A DNA stretch of 64,000 nucleotides from Dryomyza anilis (taxonomy: Eukaryota; Arthropoda; Insecta; Diptera; Dryomyzidae), in the NCBI GenBank assembly GCA_951804985.1, contig OX638131.1, forward strand, positions 1,116,001 to 1,180,000. The letters run 5' to 3'. Numbering within the stretch: the first letter of the stretch is position 1; every line of letters begins with the position of its first letter. Both the position numbers and the translations under genes were made by a program. Below are positions 22,960-34,708 of this stretch, piece by piece. Below the pieces are notes generated by a model. It saw nothing but the letters and a program-made list of their open reading frames with translations, searched no databases and had not been told where the DNA came from.

Positions 22960-23975
22960 ATATCATCACGATCATGCCAAAGGGGTGAATGTGCAATTTT
23001 TGACATTTGCGTTTTTTTACATTTTTGAATGTAGTTTATCCTCAAGTATGCTGTGCCAAAATCGCGTGTCAATCTGTGGGATATTTCTAGCCACAAAAAA
23101 CAAAACCAAAAGGATGAATTTGAAAAATTAAAAATCTTGTCATGCCAAAAGGGCGAATCCATTCGTTTTTTCGCCATAACTTGTTATTGGTATAAGATAA
23201 AATAGTGGTGTAAAGACATTTATTGTTTTTTATCAAAGCACCTACCGATCTGCATCATATTTTGCCAAACAATAATTGTCCATTTTTTATTTGCAGTAAT
23301 TTTTTTTGGCAAAATATTTGTAATTAATAATGCAAATAGATAGGTGCTTTGAAAACAAATAATAATTGCCATTACATCACTATTTTATCTAGTACCATTA
23401 GAGAGTTATAGCAAAAAAACGAAAATATTCGCCCTTTTGGCATGACAAGCTTTTCAATTTTTCCAATTTCTTGGTTTTTTTTTTTGTGCTATAATTGTTC
23501 CTATATAAACTAGTGGTGTAAACGTATTTATTGTTTGTTTTTAAAGCACCTATCGATTGGCATCATTATTTAAAAATATTTTGCCAAATATTTTTACCTG
23601 CAAATAAGAAATGACAAATTAATGTTTGACAAAATATGTTTAATTAATGATGCCAATAGATAGACAATTAATGCTTTCACATTACTATTTTATCTTGCGC
23701 TAATAAAAAGTTATAGCATAAAAAACAAAAATATTTGCGTTTTGATCAGGATATAGTCTCACAAAATCCGTATTTATAATTCAGTAGGTTGTCCAAATCT
23801 AAAGACGTTTTATAAATGTTATAATAATTGACGAATAAATCAAAATAACAGAAAAAATTGAAAAAATTATAAATTTTTGCTAATTTTTAAAGCACTTCAA
23901 ATTTAAAAATTTGATTTCCCAACATTTTTAAAAATGCACATTCGTCCCTTTGGCATGACAGTGACGATATGATCT
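22960..23975 (+). mobile_element. foldback element family F, complete copy
   Basis: The ends are inverted repeats of roughly 35-40 bp: GATCATGCCAAAGGGGTGAA at the left and CGTCCCTTTGGCATGACAGT at the right, each next to a GTGCA(A/T)TTTT continuation. The interior alternates modules in opposite orientation, each with a CTATCGATTGGCATCATTAT-like box, a TTATAGC/GCCATAACTT box and an AAGATAAAATAGTGGTG box. No transposase frame; the 147-codon reverse frame at 22734-23177 spans the left end and an adjacent mini-me fragment and is not a gene. Confidence 0.8.
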
Positions 23976-25368
23976 AACCTTCCTTACTGGTTATTTTTAT
24001 TGTCTATTTTCTACTCGTATCACTTTTATGGTCAACATACATTTTGCAGTCACTGTTATTCAAAAACTTTGTAAATTATTATTACATAAAACAATTTTTT
24101 GTTTGAGTTTGTTTGAATTTTATAAATTTTATTTATCTTCCTTTGTATTTGTGGCATTTATACCAAGAGAGTGAATTCTTCAAAAAATATTTATATTCTA
24201 AGATATCAGTGGATGGACATAAAGCAATCGAAGCCTGTAAAAATAATAATAATAATTTTGTTATTGGTGTTGTGAAGTGAAATGAAGCAAGTTTTGTTGG
24301 CAAACAATTAATTTGTGCACTGTACCGATAAATTGAAGGTGTATGGCATGCCAAAGGCTTGCAGAGCCCAAATTATTTCTAAACAAATACAATTTTCAAT
24401 TAAATATCTAAATAAATGAAAAACATTTAAGGATACCTACTTGAAATGGAATTAAAACCACAAAATATCGTTTTGCAACTGTTCCAATTGATGAAAAATA
24501 AATATATTCCACATGAATAATTAAGTAAAATTTGTTTACCACAATTCTACACATTTTATGTTTTTATTTTATTATATTCAGACACCCCAATATCAACACA
24601 TAACACTTCATTACGCTAATCAACACGTCAAAGTAACCAACACCTTTAACAAAGGACATTGTCATGTGATCCCTCATTGAGCGCAGGTAAATCCTGTGGA
24701 TTTAGGCATCGCACCCAACAAAAGGCAGCTTTTCTTTCGTCAGTCGGGCTTTGTTCGCTGTGGCCAACAAAAAAAAATAATACAAGTGGGTTATATGAGG
24801 CGACTTTGTGGACCGAAGGTGGTGGTTTATTGGAAACACGCAGAAAAAAACGTTAGTAAAAAGCAAATTTTTAGATCAAAATATTGAACATATTGACAAA
24901 ATCAAAATCGAAAGCGATTGGAACCGATTTATCTAAATCTGTTTGTTATAAAACTGAAATGAAAATCGTATCCTTAACCATACACGGAGGAAAATAAAAT
25001 CTAAAATTCGAGAAGAATTCGGCTATACGAACTCGTATTCATTAAATTTTGGGAACAAAACGGCAACAACATTCTTGATAAATAAGAAATTAATCTCTGC
25101 ATACCAAGAATAATTCCACTTAGTTACTTTTGTAACAACTAAGTAGATCTCTTTTTTATTATTAAGAATATTCGTACACTTCTTGATTTTCTAGATTTTA
25201 GAAATCTTTTAAGTTTCGATATTTGTTAAATAGGGACAAAAATAAACAATATACATCTTCCTATTTGGATATTTTAATTTATTTTTAAAATATTGAATTG
25301 ATTAAGTGACAAAGGTTGAATTTTGAGTTCTTATAAATCATTATTATGGTATTGTACGACATGTCTAT
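23976..25368. other. AT-rich spacer with a small CG-containing patch
   Basis: 24600-24850 is more balanced in composition, with CGCAGGTAAATC resembling a splice donor at 24686, but no good acceptor lies upstream. Nothing else recognised. Confidence 0.35.
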
Positions 25369-25617
25369 GCACAGAATACATATTTCTTGCGGCACCCAAC
25401 CAACTAGTTCGGTTGTCTCAACCGCTTAGTTGATTATTATTATCAAAACTAGAAGAGTTTAAATTCAGATCAATTTGAAATGTGTATAGGCTAATATTTC
25501 AAGCGACAACCGAATATTGTAGTTCCGCCAACAAATTTGCTTGAAAATTCAATAAAGTTGTTTGTAACACCTAACTTTTGCGTTCGTCCAACGCAAAATA
25601 AGATTTTTCTGTGTATA
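25369..25617 (-). mobile_element. MITE family M1, copy 3 (diverged)
   Basis: Left end TGCACAGAATACA, right end TTTTTCTGTGTATA. Between them CCCAACCAACTAGTTCGGTT, GTCTCAACCGCTTAGTTGAT and GTGTATAGGCTAATAT match copy 2. Confidence 0.65.
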
Positions 25618-26018
25618 CCAATTTTTACGTCTTGTATACGCACGATTTTTTGTAAGACCTATCATCGAGTCGAGATTGACTTTGACAGAAGAAGGGAGAA
25701 AACGTGCGTACATAAAGTGGCTGAAAATTAAGTGATTCATATGATTTGCCCGATTATTATATCCGGCGACAAATGCTTTCCCATTCGACCGCAAACATTT
25801 TCGAATGACCGAATTCTGGTGCCAACAATGCGAAATAATTGCACCAAAGTATAAAAAGTGCTAACCGAAGGCAGTAGCAGCAGCAAAGAGCTCGGTTTGC
25901 GGCCTCACAGCAACCAACTACTTAAGTTTTCCTTTGGCAGCATTTCAGCGGAAAACTTTTAATGAGCAATTTTTACACTTTCGACGCGTTGTAATTAAAA
26001 TTTTGTGCTCTTTTGTAG

Positions 26019-26089
26019 CCCAACGCTTGGCAAGGCAGCGGTGACGGTGGCGGTGGCGGCGGCACAAGACGTTCCCCAGATAACGCCAG
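26019..26089 (+). CDS. candidate internal exon, 71 nt (best exon in window)
   Basis: The segment is bounded by a good acceptor, GTGCTCTTTTGTAG, with a branch-like TAATTAAAA upstream, and by CCAG|GTAAGTCG, close to the ideal donor. It is GC-rich against AT-rich flanks. Two plus frames are open throughout: PNAWQGSGDGGGGGGTRR followed by SPDNA, and PTLGKAAVTVAVAAAQDVPQ followed by ITP; the third has a stop. The glycine run comes from a (GGC/GGT)n stretch. No family is recognised. It could equally be a non-coding 5' UTR exon. If real, the gene runs left to right and most of the window is its introns. Confidence 0.38.
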
Positions 26090-26654
26090 GTAAGTCGAAA
26101 CGTGCAGCAAACTTTTCACATAACCCACTGTTGCAGTTGTAGCACATAGTACATTGCAAAAATTGCCAACAACAAGTTTTTTTTTGTAAGGAACGCAGAC
26201 AGCATAAAATTTAACAAAGGAAACATGAAATTATGTAACATGAGTGCATCGGGCGTCAGTGGTAGGGTTTGCCAAAGAAAGAGGTTCTTGCTACCCCTTC
26301 AGAAGATAACATCAGGAAGTGGAAATAATCAGAATCTTCCGCGCATGTCTTACAATTTAATGCACCTTCTAAGTGCGACACTGGATTTTTCTTAGTTATT
26401 TTGCATATTTTAAACTATAGAAAATGTGTTTTGTATTTAATTACATTATTACCGGAAGAAAGCAGGCACATAGCAGAGTCTGTCTTCTTTTAATTAGAGA
26501 CAAGGCAGAGCGCGTTCCAGGCGAAGACAATGACATAGTAAATATGTTGGATCCTATAGAATTCCAAAGCTCAACTAATTGCTCAACTAACAAGTATCAA
26601 ATAATTATAAAAAATTCCTTAAAAAGTTTAAAACAAATGTAATTTCTACTTTTT
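26090..26654. other. spacer downstream of candidate exon
   Basis: Would be intron if the exon at 26019 is real. A 72-codon frame at 26424 has no recognisable motif. Confidence 0.4.
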
Positions 26655-26735
26655 CATGTTGCAGTTGCGGGAAGATTCGAACCAGCGATCTTTGCACTTT
26701 TAGTTCGACGTACCAATCAACTGAGCTAACGATGC
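26655..26735 (-). other. tRNA-like remnant (SINE head)
   Basis: On the reverse strand, GTTAGCTCAGTTGATTGGTA is a good A box and GGTTCGAATCT a near-perfect B box, spaced as in a tRNA. The ends of the would-be acceptor stem do not pair well. Its downstream part (CGCTGGTTCGAATCTTCCCG) resembles that of 32352-32422 (CGCTGGTTCGAATTACCCG), suggesting one SINE-head family. Confidence 0.6.
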
Positions 26736-26998
26736 TAATGATTGATTAGAGACTCCTTCAGATACTCCAAAATAATTTTTAACATTTTTTTATATCACCT
26801 CTGAATCGAAACCATTTTAAATTTTTTAAAAAAACGCAGAGCTGCAGAAAAAATACAATAACAAAACTTTCTAAAGAAAATCGAAATTTAAAAAATACAA
26901 AATGGGCAATAATTAATAATATAATTAATAATTATTCATAAATGTTTCGATCATAGACAAACACAAAGATAAACCAAAGTTTGTAGGGTTGCTTATAG

Positions 26999-27043
26999 CA
27001 TTAACATTATATGACTCTACCATATAATGTTAATGGTAGAGTC
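26999..27043. repeat. nested inverted segment (A-B-A'-B')
   Basis: Arm A CATTAACATTATATG (26999-27013) is exactly complementary to A' CATATAATGTTAATG (27021-27035); B GACTCTAC (27013-27020) is exactly complementary to B' GTAGAGTC (27036-27043). There is no spacer. The inner 22 nt equal the reverse complement of the two flanks joined together. Confidence 0.95.
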
Positions 27044-27585
27044 ACGATATATTTTGCAAACAAACATAAAATCTGTAGTTTTTGATTCCAACCAATTAGG
27101 AAAACCGATTTCCGTTAAAAGACATTTCATTTTTAAAACATAAAACGCAAACGAAACCATTTAATAAAAATCTTAAGTAAATCGGTATACAATAAACTGG
27201 TTTTGGTTTTATAACCGGTTTTAAAGAAGTATAAATATAAGTGGAACAAATTATATTTGATTAAAAATATATATATAAATATTTATTTATTTTAAATTTA
27301 ATTAAAACTATAATTATAATTATGATTTTAGGTTTTTAGGTAATTAGTTTTAGCTCTACATCACTATTTTGACATTATGATAAAAAGTAACCTTATTACG
27401 TAACATGGACGTGGAATTCAGAAATCGTTTCATAATAAAAATGAAAATCGAAATTTCAACCGAACCGTCATTCCTCTAGGTTCCAATCCTTGATACAAAC
27501 TCCACCTTTCTCTGTTTAATTAATATCTTTTGGATCTCAAACGAAATTTCTGAATTTCAATTGCACTTTTCTGTATATTGTATAA
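27044..27585. other. AT-rich spacer
   Basis: Contains AACCGGTTTT-type short palindromes at 27100-27230 and a short match (AAATTTCTGAATTTCAATTG) to the 14.8 kb repeat unit at 27544. Confidence 0.4.
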
Positions 27586-28015
27586 CCCTAGTAGAAATTT
27601 GCCCGATGCGCCATCGGGAAATGATCGGGTTTTCGTTGGGTAAACCCTATTAGAGAAAATATGATCATTGCCTTTGAATGCCCTTATCATGCTTACCATA
27701 GCAGGGTTTACATTATCTAAACAGTCAATGTTCCCGTTCATAGCTACATTATTTGTTTCTCATAACGAAACTAGCATCAGGCAATGATCGAGATTAATGA
27801 GAGAAACCCTATTATGCTCGGGCTCAGACAAGGCAATTGTCGGGTAGATATTAAAATGGGGATTTGCCCGATCAGTACATGATCATGGCCTGAGTTCAAT
27901 ACATGATCAGGACACTGCGTTACAAGGACATTATGGCTCTCGTCATATCCCGATCATCTCAAATAATGACATGATCACTTCATGACCATAGCCCTACCAA
28001 AATTTCTACTAGGGG
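27586..28015. mobile_element. MITE family M3 (CCCTAGTAGAAATTT ends)
   Basis: A 430-bp block bounded by the exact 15-bp inverted repeat CCCTAGTAGAAATTT / AAATTTCTACTAGGG. The interior is GC-richer than its flanks and dotted with TGATCAT/ATGATC motifs (ACATGATCA, CCCGATCA, AATGATCG). No transposase is present. Flanking bases (TATAA and GAATC) do not show an obvious target duplication. I do not recognise the superfamily from the end sequence. Confidence 0.75.
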
Positions 28016-29989
28016 AATCTCGGTTTTCTAATACAAAATAAAATAATTTCAATCGAATTTATTGAAAATAACCTACAAAATAATGTGCTGATTTCAATTT
28101 CAATATACGCAGATAATTGTTTACTGATGATTTATGAATAATACGTTCATAAAACATATTTTTTTTTTAATTTATGTATTTATGAGTTATATGCATGACT
28201 TATGTATAATATTAAAACAAATTGCAAATTTCATGCATAAAAAAACTGAAAATCACTATGTATTTATTAATAATAGGATTCGTAAATTTTACAATTTTTA
28301 TAAATAATTATAACAGTTAAAATTATGAATATTTATTCATCACATGTGTTTAATATTGCATATTCATTTTCTTATTTCGCAATGCAGTCTAAAGAAAATT
28401 TAAATGTGTGTGAATAAAGTGAAAAATGTGTCATTTGAAAAGAAAAATTTAAATTTAACATACAAATAAGTTGAAGTGATAAATTTTTTCATTCTTTTTC
28501 GAATGTCACTTTCCTTAAAATTGTTCCTATCCCATTGACCTTTCATAACTTCAAATGCGATATTTTTAACTTTGTTCCGCATAATTTGGATTTGTTTTTT
28601 CATCTGCAGGCTACGGCTATTTGATACAATTTATTACATTTTAATCATGAATTATGAATAATAAATCATAAAATATAGTTCAGAACCTATTCCAATTACT
28701 CATCACTTATGCATATATTAAATATCAAACATGAGTAAAAATACGCATAATTTTTTCAATTAATCATAATTATTATTATAATCATATATTATGAATAAAA
28801 ACCAAATCAATGTGATTACTTATTCATAGCTGGGTATCATGATTAATTTTTGCAAAATGTCTGCGTAAATCATGTATTGATTTATAAGAACATTTCTCTC
28901 CATGTACAATGCTTATAATAAAATATTAATATCTTATTAAAGATTATTTTTAAAACATTTTTTTTTGCAAGATCTCAAAAAACTAAACCTTAGAACCGCT
29001 CTACCGAAGTTTGAATTAAAAAGTGATTAAGAACAAATTTTTTATAAAGTGTGAGTAGAATACAAAATAATTTAGTACTTCTGGGAATAATCTGCACAAA
29101 TCATTCTTGAAATTCCCATTTAGGATTAAACACCCAACTACTTTAGTTGTCCTCAAAAACTGCATTAAACACTCGGAATTATTTTAGACAACAATTAAAA
29201 CCGCAGCAGCCGCCGCAACAACTGCTTTTAACATAATCCCAGGTATATTAATACATCTGAAGTCTTTCGCCCGACACTCGGCATAATTTACCCCGAGGGT
29301 AGGAAATTGCATTAGTGTGCGTGATGTGTTTGTCTCTGCGTTTATGTGCGAGCAGCTGCTGTTGCTGCTGCTGCGCCGTAACTGCTTTGCCGCTTTGTAA
29401 CGGTAATTTAAGCACTGCGGCAGCAGAACTAACTTTTGCGCTGTGCCACCTATGCAAATGCGACGCGGCCCAACAACATGTTGCCGTTTGCCGCATTCAA
29501 GGAGCGGCTTCTTCAAGGACAGACGGATGCGATATTTAGGCTGCCGAGTGTGAGTGCATTTTTGCATGTGTATGTGTGTGTCTGTCTGTCTGTGTTAGCC
29601 TTGCGAAAATGCTGTGTAATGCCAAGTTTTTCGTTGTTAGTTACGCAAATCTCTACGCATGCAAATAACTTTGTGATAAACTCAGCCACATATCGCATAT
29701 TAGTGGAATGCGTGAGTGGTGCTTGATGTTGTTGTTTTTGTTGTTGTTTTTGCACATCAGCATAATCACTTTTATCTGCTAAGTTTTCATAAATATTAAT
29801 GTCATGCCCAACGAACGCAAAATGCGTTGCTGCTGTTGATGCCGGCAGCCGAATTTTAATTGACTAAACTATTTGAATTTCAAATGATTTGCAGAGGGAT
29901 ATAATTCTGATGGTTCAAATTTGTTTTCTTACTTTTTGTATTAAAACCGCATTACTAGCCTCTACTAAAAAAAAGATAATTTCGATGAA
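28016..29989. other. AT-rich spacer, then GC-richer single-copy DNA
   Basis: 28130-28900 is full of ATTATGAATAAT / ATTCATAAT units with no clear period. 29170-29760 is more balanced, with CTGCTGTTGCTGCTGCTGCG-type low complexity; its open frames on both strands are explained by that. Confidence 0.4.
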
Positions 29990-30850
29990 ATTTTAATGCA
30001 AATCAGGATATTCGATAAAAATTGGTATTTTCGATAAAAATTTTAATATCCGATGAAAATTGGAGTTTTTGATAAAAATTGGAATTTTCGATGAAAATTG
30101 GAATTTTCGATAAATGAATTTTCGATGAAAGTTTATAAATTTATAATGAAAAATGAAAATGTCGATTAAATTTTCAACTTACATTGATATTTTAAAATTT
30201 TATGAACATTGGAATTTTGAACATTGAAAATGCAATGAAAATTGAAATTAACGATGAAAATTAGAATTATTGATAAATAAAATTTTAATTTAAAAATCGA
30301 ATTTTCAGTGGAGTTTTCAATGATAATTGGAATTTTCAGTAAAAATTTGAAGGTTCGATAAAAATTATTATATACGATGAAAATTTGAATAATCGATGAA
30401 AATTTTATTTTCGATGATATATGAAATTTTCGATGAATATTGGAATTTTCATGAAAAATGTAATTTTAGATGAAAATTGGAATATTCGATGAAAATTGAA
30501 ATTTTCGATGAAAATTGGAATTTTCGGATATAATTCGGATGTAATTTTCGAGAAAATTTGAATTTTCGAGAAAATTGGAATTTTCGAGAAAATTGGAATT
30601 TTCGATGATAATTTGAATTTTCGATGAAAATTGGAATTTTCGATGAAAATTGAAATTTTCGATGAAAATTGAAATTTTCGATGAAAATTGGAATTTTCGA
30701 TGAAAATTTTATTTTTTATGTAATTTTCGATAAATGTTGAAATGTTTTGATGAATTTGTATTTTCGATGGAAGTTGGAATTTTCGATAACGTTTGGAATT
30801 TACGATGAAACATTTTTTTTCGATGTAAATTGGATTTTTGAGCTGAATTA
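29990..30850. repeat. tandem array of an 18-bp unit (GAAAATTGGAATTTTCGAT)
   Basis: About 45 degenerate units of TTTTCGATGAAAATTGGAA, best preserved at 30470-30700. Units vary by substitution and by 1-3 bp indels, unlike the 14.8 kb array. Confidence 0.9.
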
Positions 30851-32069
30851 AAATCTAAATTCTGTTTAGTTTCAAACATATATCTATTTCGAATGAAAAT
30901 CTATAATTCTAATAAAAATAGCATTTTCAATATGTATATGAATTTTTATTTTTTTAATTAAACAAATTTTAATAAAAAAAAATAAAAAATATAATTGAAA
31001 ATCTAAAATTTAAATGACTATCTAAGTTGCGCATAGCACATGTAAAAAGCATCGATTTACATACGAGTGTCACACACGGCGTGGTCCACCTGTCACACTT
31101 AATTTGAGAAAAAAAATTCATGAATTGGCTGGCGCTGGCTCATTAAAGTCCGATGATTATTCAACACGTTTAAATTAAAACAAACAGCTACAGATGCAAA
31201 CTGGCGACTGCTGTCATAATAATTTCATGATGTTGTGCGTCGTTGCTGCAGCAACATAACCGAAATGTTGTTGCAACTGCAGCAACAGCAATAGCAACAG
31301 AAACAGCAGCAACTGCAATAGTTGCTGCGGCTGCGGTTGCTGCAGCAGCGCTTGACCTACTGATGATGATGTGGAGAGACGATGATGATAATGATGAGGA
31401 GTTGAGGCTGCTGTTGATAATGATGATGTGGCATTTTATAAAAATGCTCACTTGGCATGAATTCGAATTGCGTTGTCATTGCAGATGCAGTTGCAGTTTC
31501 AGTTATTATTGTTGTTAATATTGCAGTTGTTTGTTTGTTTGTTTGTTTGTGTTGTTGCTGTTATTATTGTTATTGTTGCCGGGTAATTAATTTATTTAAT
31601 TACGCATTTACATTAAATTTTTAATTGGTTAATAATGGCTCGCAATTATGTTACAGCTACTGCCACTACTGCCGCGTTTGTTGTTGTGGCAACAGCAACT
31701 GCAATAAAATAATTTGCATTTAATGCAAAATACATAAAATTATGTAAAAAAAATAAAAAACAAACAACCAACCAAAAAAATAAGTTAAATTGAATTCGCA
31801 TTAACCGCATTGTAATTAAAATAACAAAAATAATGTTTTCTGTTTTCGGATTGACTTTAGCTCTACGGTACACTGCACAAAATACTCAAAATAATCATTG
31901 CGACAAGTTACGAAATTTTCCATTTGCAACACACAGAATGAGGCGTAAACAGTATATTGTTGATTTATCAGTTTGTCTGTTGAAATCGAAATGAAATGAA
32001 AATAATAAGAGTCAACTCAAAATATAGGGCCTTTTTCTGTATTCTGAAGAAACGAAATCAACGAACGAA
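30851..32069. other. spacer with CAG/CTG and TTTG low-complexity
   Basis: 31190-31700 is dense in GCAGCAACAGCAATAGCAAC-type sequence with (GATGAT)n near 31360-31430 and (TTTG)n at 31528-31548. This gives alanine/threonine-rich open frames on both strands, not genes. Confidence 0.5.
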
Positions 32070-32141
32070 TGACGTAAAAATGACGTCAATGGAATGTTTT
32101 TTCATTTAAAAGACAATGTTCAATAGTTAAAACTGACGTCT
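32070..32141. promoter_or_regulatory. cluster of CRE-like TGACGT sites
   Basis: TGACGTAA (32070), the full palindrome TGACGTCA (32081) and TGACGTCT (32134) fall within 72 bp. These match the CREB/ATF binding consensus. No promoter or transcript was identified beside them, so a regulatory role is inferred only from clustering. Confidence 0.25.
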
Positions 32142-32351
32142 CTTTCATCTAATAGTATTTCTTGTCGAAATACAGAAACTGTTATATTACATATCTACGC
32201 TGTTTGGTATTCAAAATGGGCGTGATTGGTTGACGACGCTCTGTGTACGCCAACTTCTGTATATGTCCCTCACACTTCTAGCCAAAGTGAACTGTTTTCT
32301 AAATAAAGCGCTTTTTATATGCTAAAATGGCAGCTTTATAATTGATACTAT

Positions 32352-32422
32352 CCTCATGTAGCTCAGATGGTTTGTACGTTGGTATTCGACTACATCGCTG
32401 GTTCGAATTACCCGACGGCAAC
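32352..32422 (+). other. tRNA-like sequence fused to a mini-me element
   Basis: ATGTAGCTCAGATGGTTTGT provides an A box and CGCTGGTTCGAATTACCCG a B box with normal spacing. The T-stem 3' side is imperfect. It ends 5 bp before the start of a mini-me B copy, in the same orientation. Confidence 0.65.
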
Positions 32423-32426
32423 TTCA

Positions 32427-33249
<823 letters not shown>

Positions 33250-33410
33250 AAATGCCGAAACCTGAAAATGTCGAAAACAAAAAGATCGAAATAAAAATAA
33301 TGAAAACTGAAATGTTGAAAAACAAAATGTCAAAAAATAAAAATGTCGAAATTTAATATGGCGAAATCATTTTTTGCCGAAGAAATGATAGAAAACGTCA
33401 ATAAAACTGC
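33250..33410. repeat. degenerate AAAATGTCGAAA repeats
   Basis: TGCCGAAACCTGAAAATGTC, GAAAACAAAAAGATCGAAAT and similar units of about 13-15 bp follow directly after the mini-me end. Reverse-orientation relatives lie at 34920-35095. Confidence 0.65.
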
Positions 33411-34313
33411 AACATAACAAAAAAATATATATTTCAGACAAAGAATACGAAGATAAAGATATTAAAAAAAAACTAAGATATTTAAAAAAAGGAAAATAGA
33501 CACCATAATTCTAAGTCCCGTTTAAGATAAAATCGGAATCTCCGCTGCGAATACTGATTTTTAGCTACTCTAGGATGTTAGATACTTTCAACAAATATCA
33601 CTTTAAATATACTTTGTTTTTTATATAAACTGCCATTGGAAAAATTGTGTTTCAAAATATGTTATATAAAAATATAACTTTCATTCAAGAAAAATCGCTA
33701 AAAATAAAACAACTTGGTTTTATTTCTTATTTGAAAACTCGGAATCCTTCATAGGATTCATGCGGAGCTTTTTAAAAACGCTGCCTTCAAAATACCATCT
33801 TGGAATACAGATTGATCACTTATAACACCGTACGACAAAATTCAACTTTTGGCTGCACACATCAGAAGTACGAAAAAATAAAATACACGTGTATCTTAGT
33901 TATTCTGGATCAATTCGTTAATGGTTTTATTTTCATTCGAAAAGTAGGTGCATATCAAATTTTTGGTCGATCTTTGAAAAAAAATCGGTGTATTCATAGC
34001 TAAGACATCACTGAGTACGAATATAAAAAAGGACTGTGCTATATTAATCCTTTTAAAGCTTTTATTTTCATTTAATAATTTTAAATCCATTTTTAAAATA
34101 ACTTATAGTACCATTTTTTAATTTGAAAATATGATAAGCATTTGCATTTCAAATACAAATAAAAAAAGGTTAACGAATGGATAAAAAAATAACTGAGTAC
34201 ACACAAATTCTAAGAATGATCCATAGTTTCACGTACAGCTCTATTTTTCCATGTGTGCAAAATTGTGTCGGACGATGTAATAAATCAATAATAATTTTGA
34301 TTTGTAAAAAAAT
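33411..34313. other. AT-rich spacer
   Basis: Nothing recognised. Confidence 0.4.
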
Positions 34314-34708
34314 TTTGTGTGGTGAGTTTTAGTGTGGTGAACTTTAGTGTGGTGAGTTTTGGTGTGGTGTGTTTTAGTGTGGTGAATTTTAGTGTGGTGA
34401 ATTTTAGTGTGGTGAGTTTTAGTGAGGTGAGTTTTAGTATGGTGAATTTTTGTGTGGTGAATTTTTGTATTTAAGTTTTTTTGTTTCATGTTTGTAGCTG
34501 CTGTATGTTCCAAGTTATATCGTTTTGAAAGTTTAGGCTGTATCGGAGGTGCTACACCCCTTTGTTCAATCCCGCCCATATATTGCCTATCATTCCTTCC
34601 AGACCCTACCGTATCTGTGGTAATAATTTCAAGCAAATCGGATCAGTCGTTTAGACGGAGAAGCGGAACAAATAAAAAAACCAACAAAGAGATTTCTTAT
34701 TTTAATAG
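34314..34708 (+). mobile_element. element family T, partial copy with minisatellite
   Basis: A GTGTGGTGAGTTTTA minisatellite (34318-34470) leads into TTTGTTTCATGTTTGTAGCT, TATATCGTTTTGAAAGTTTA, CCTTCCAGACCCTACCGTAT, TCGGATCAGTCGTTTAGACG and an end like TATTTTAATAGGAT. These are the 3' cassette of the element at 49559-50489. The 5' end is missing. Diverged relative to the 49.6 and 60 kb copies. Confidence 0.75.

Noticed and set aside
22734..23177. 147-codon reverse frame containing FSNSSFWFCFLWLEISH
   Set aside because: It crosses from a mini-me fragment into the foldback element end; the same sequence in other copies is full of stops.
26655..26735. A functional tRNA gene on the reverse strand
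   Set aside because: A and B boxes are good but the acceptor stem does not pair; it resembles another tRNA-like remnant in the window, so a SINE head is more likely.
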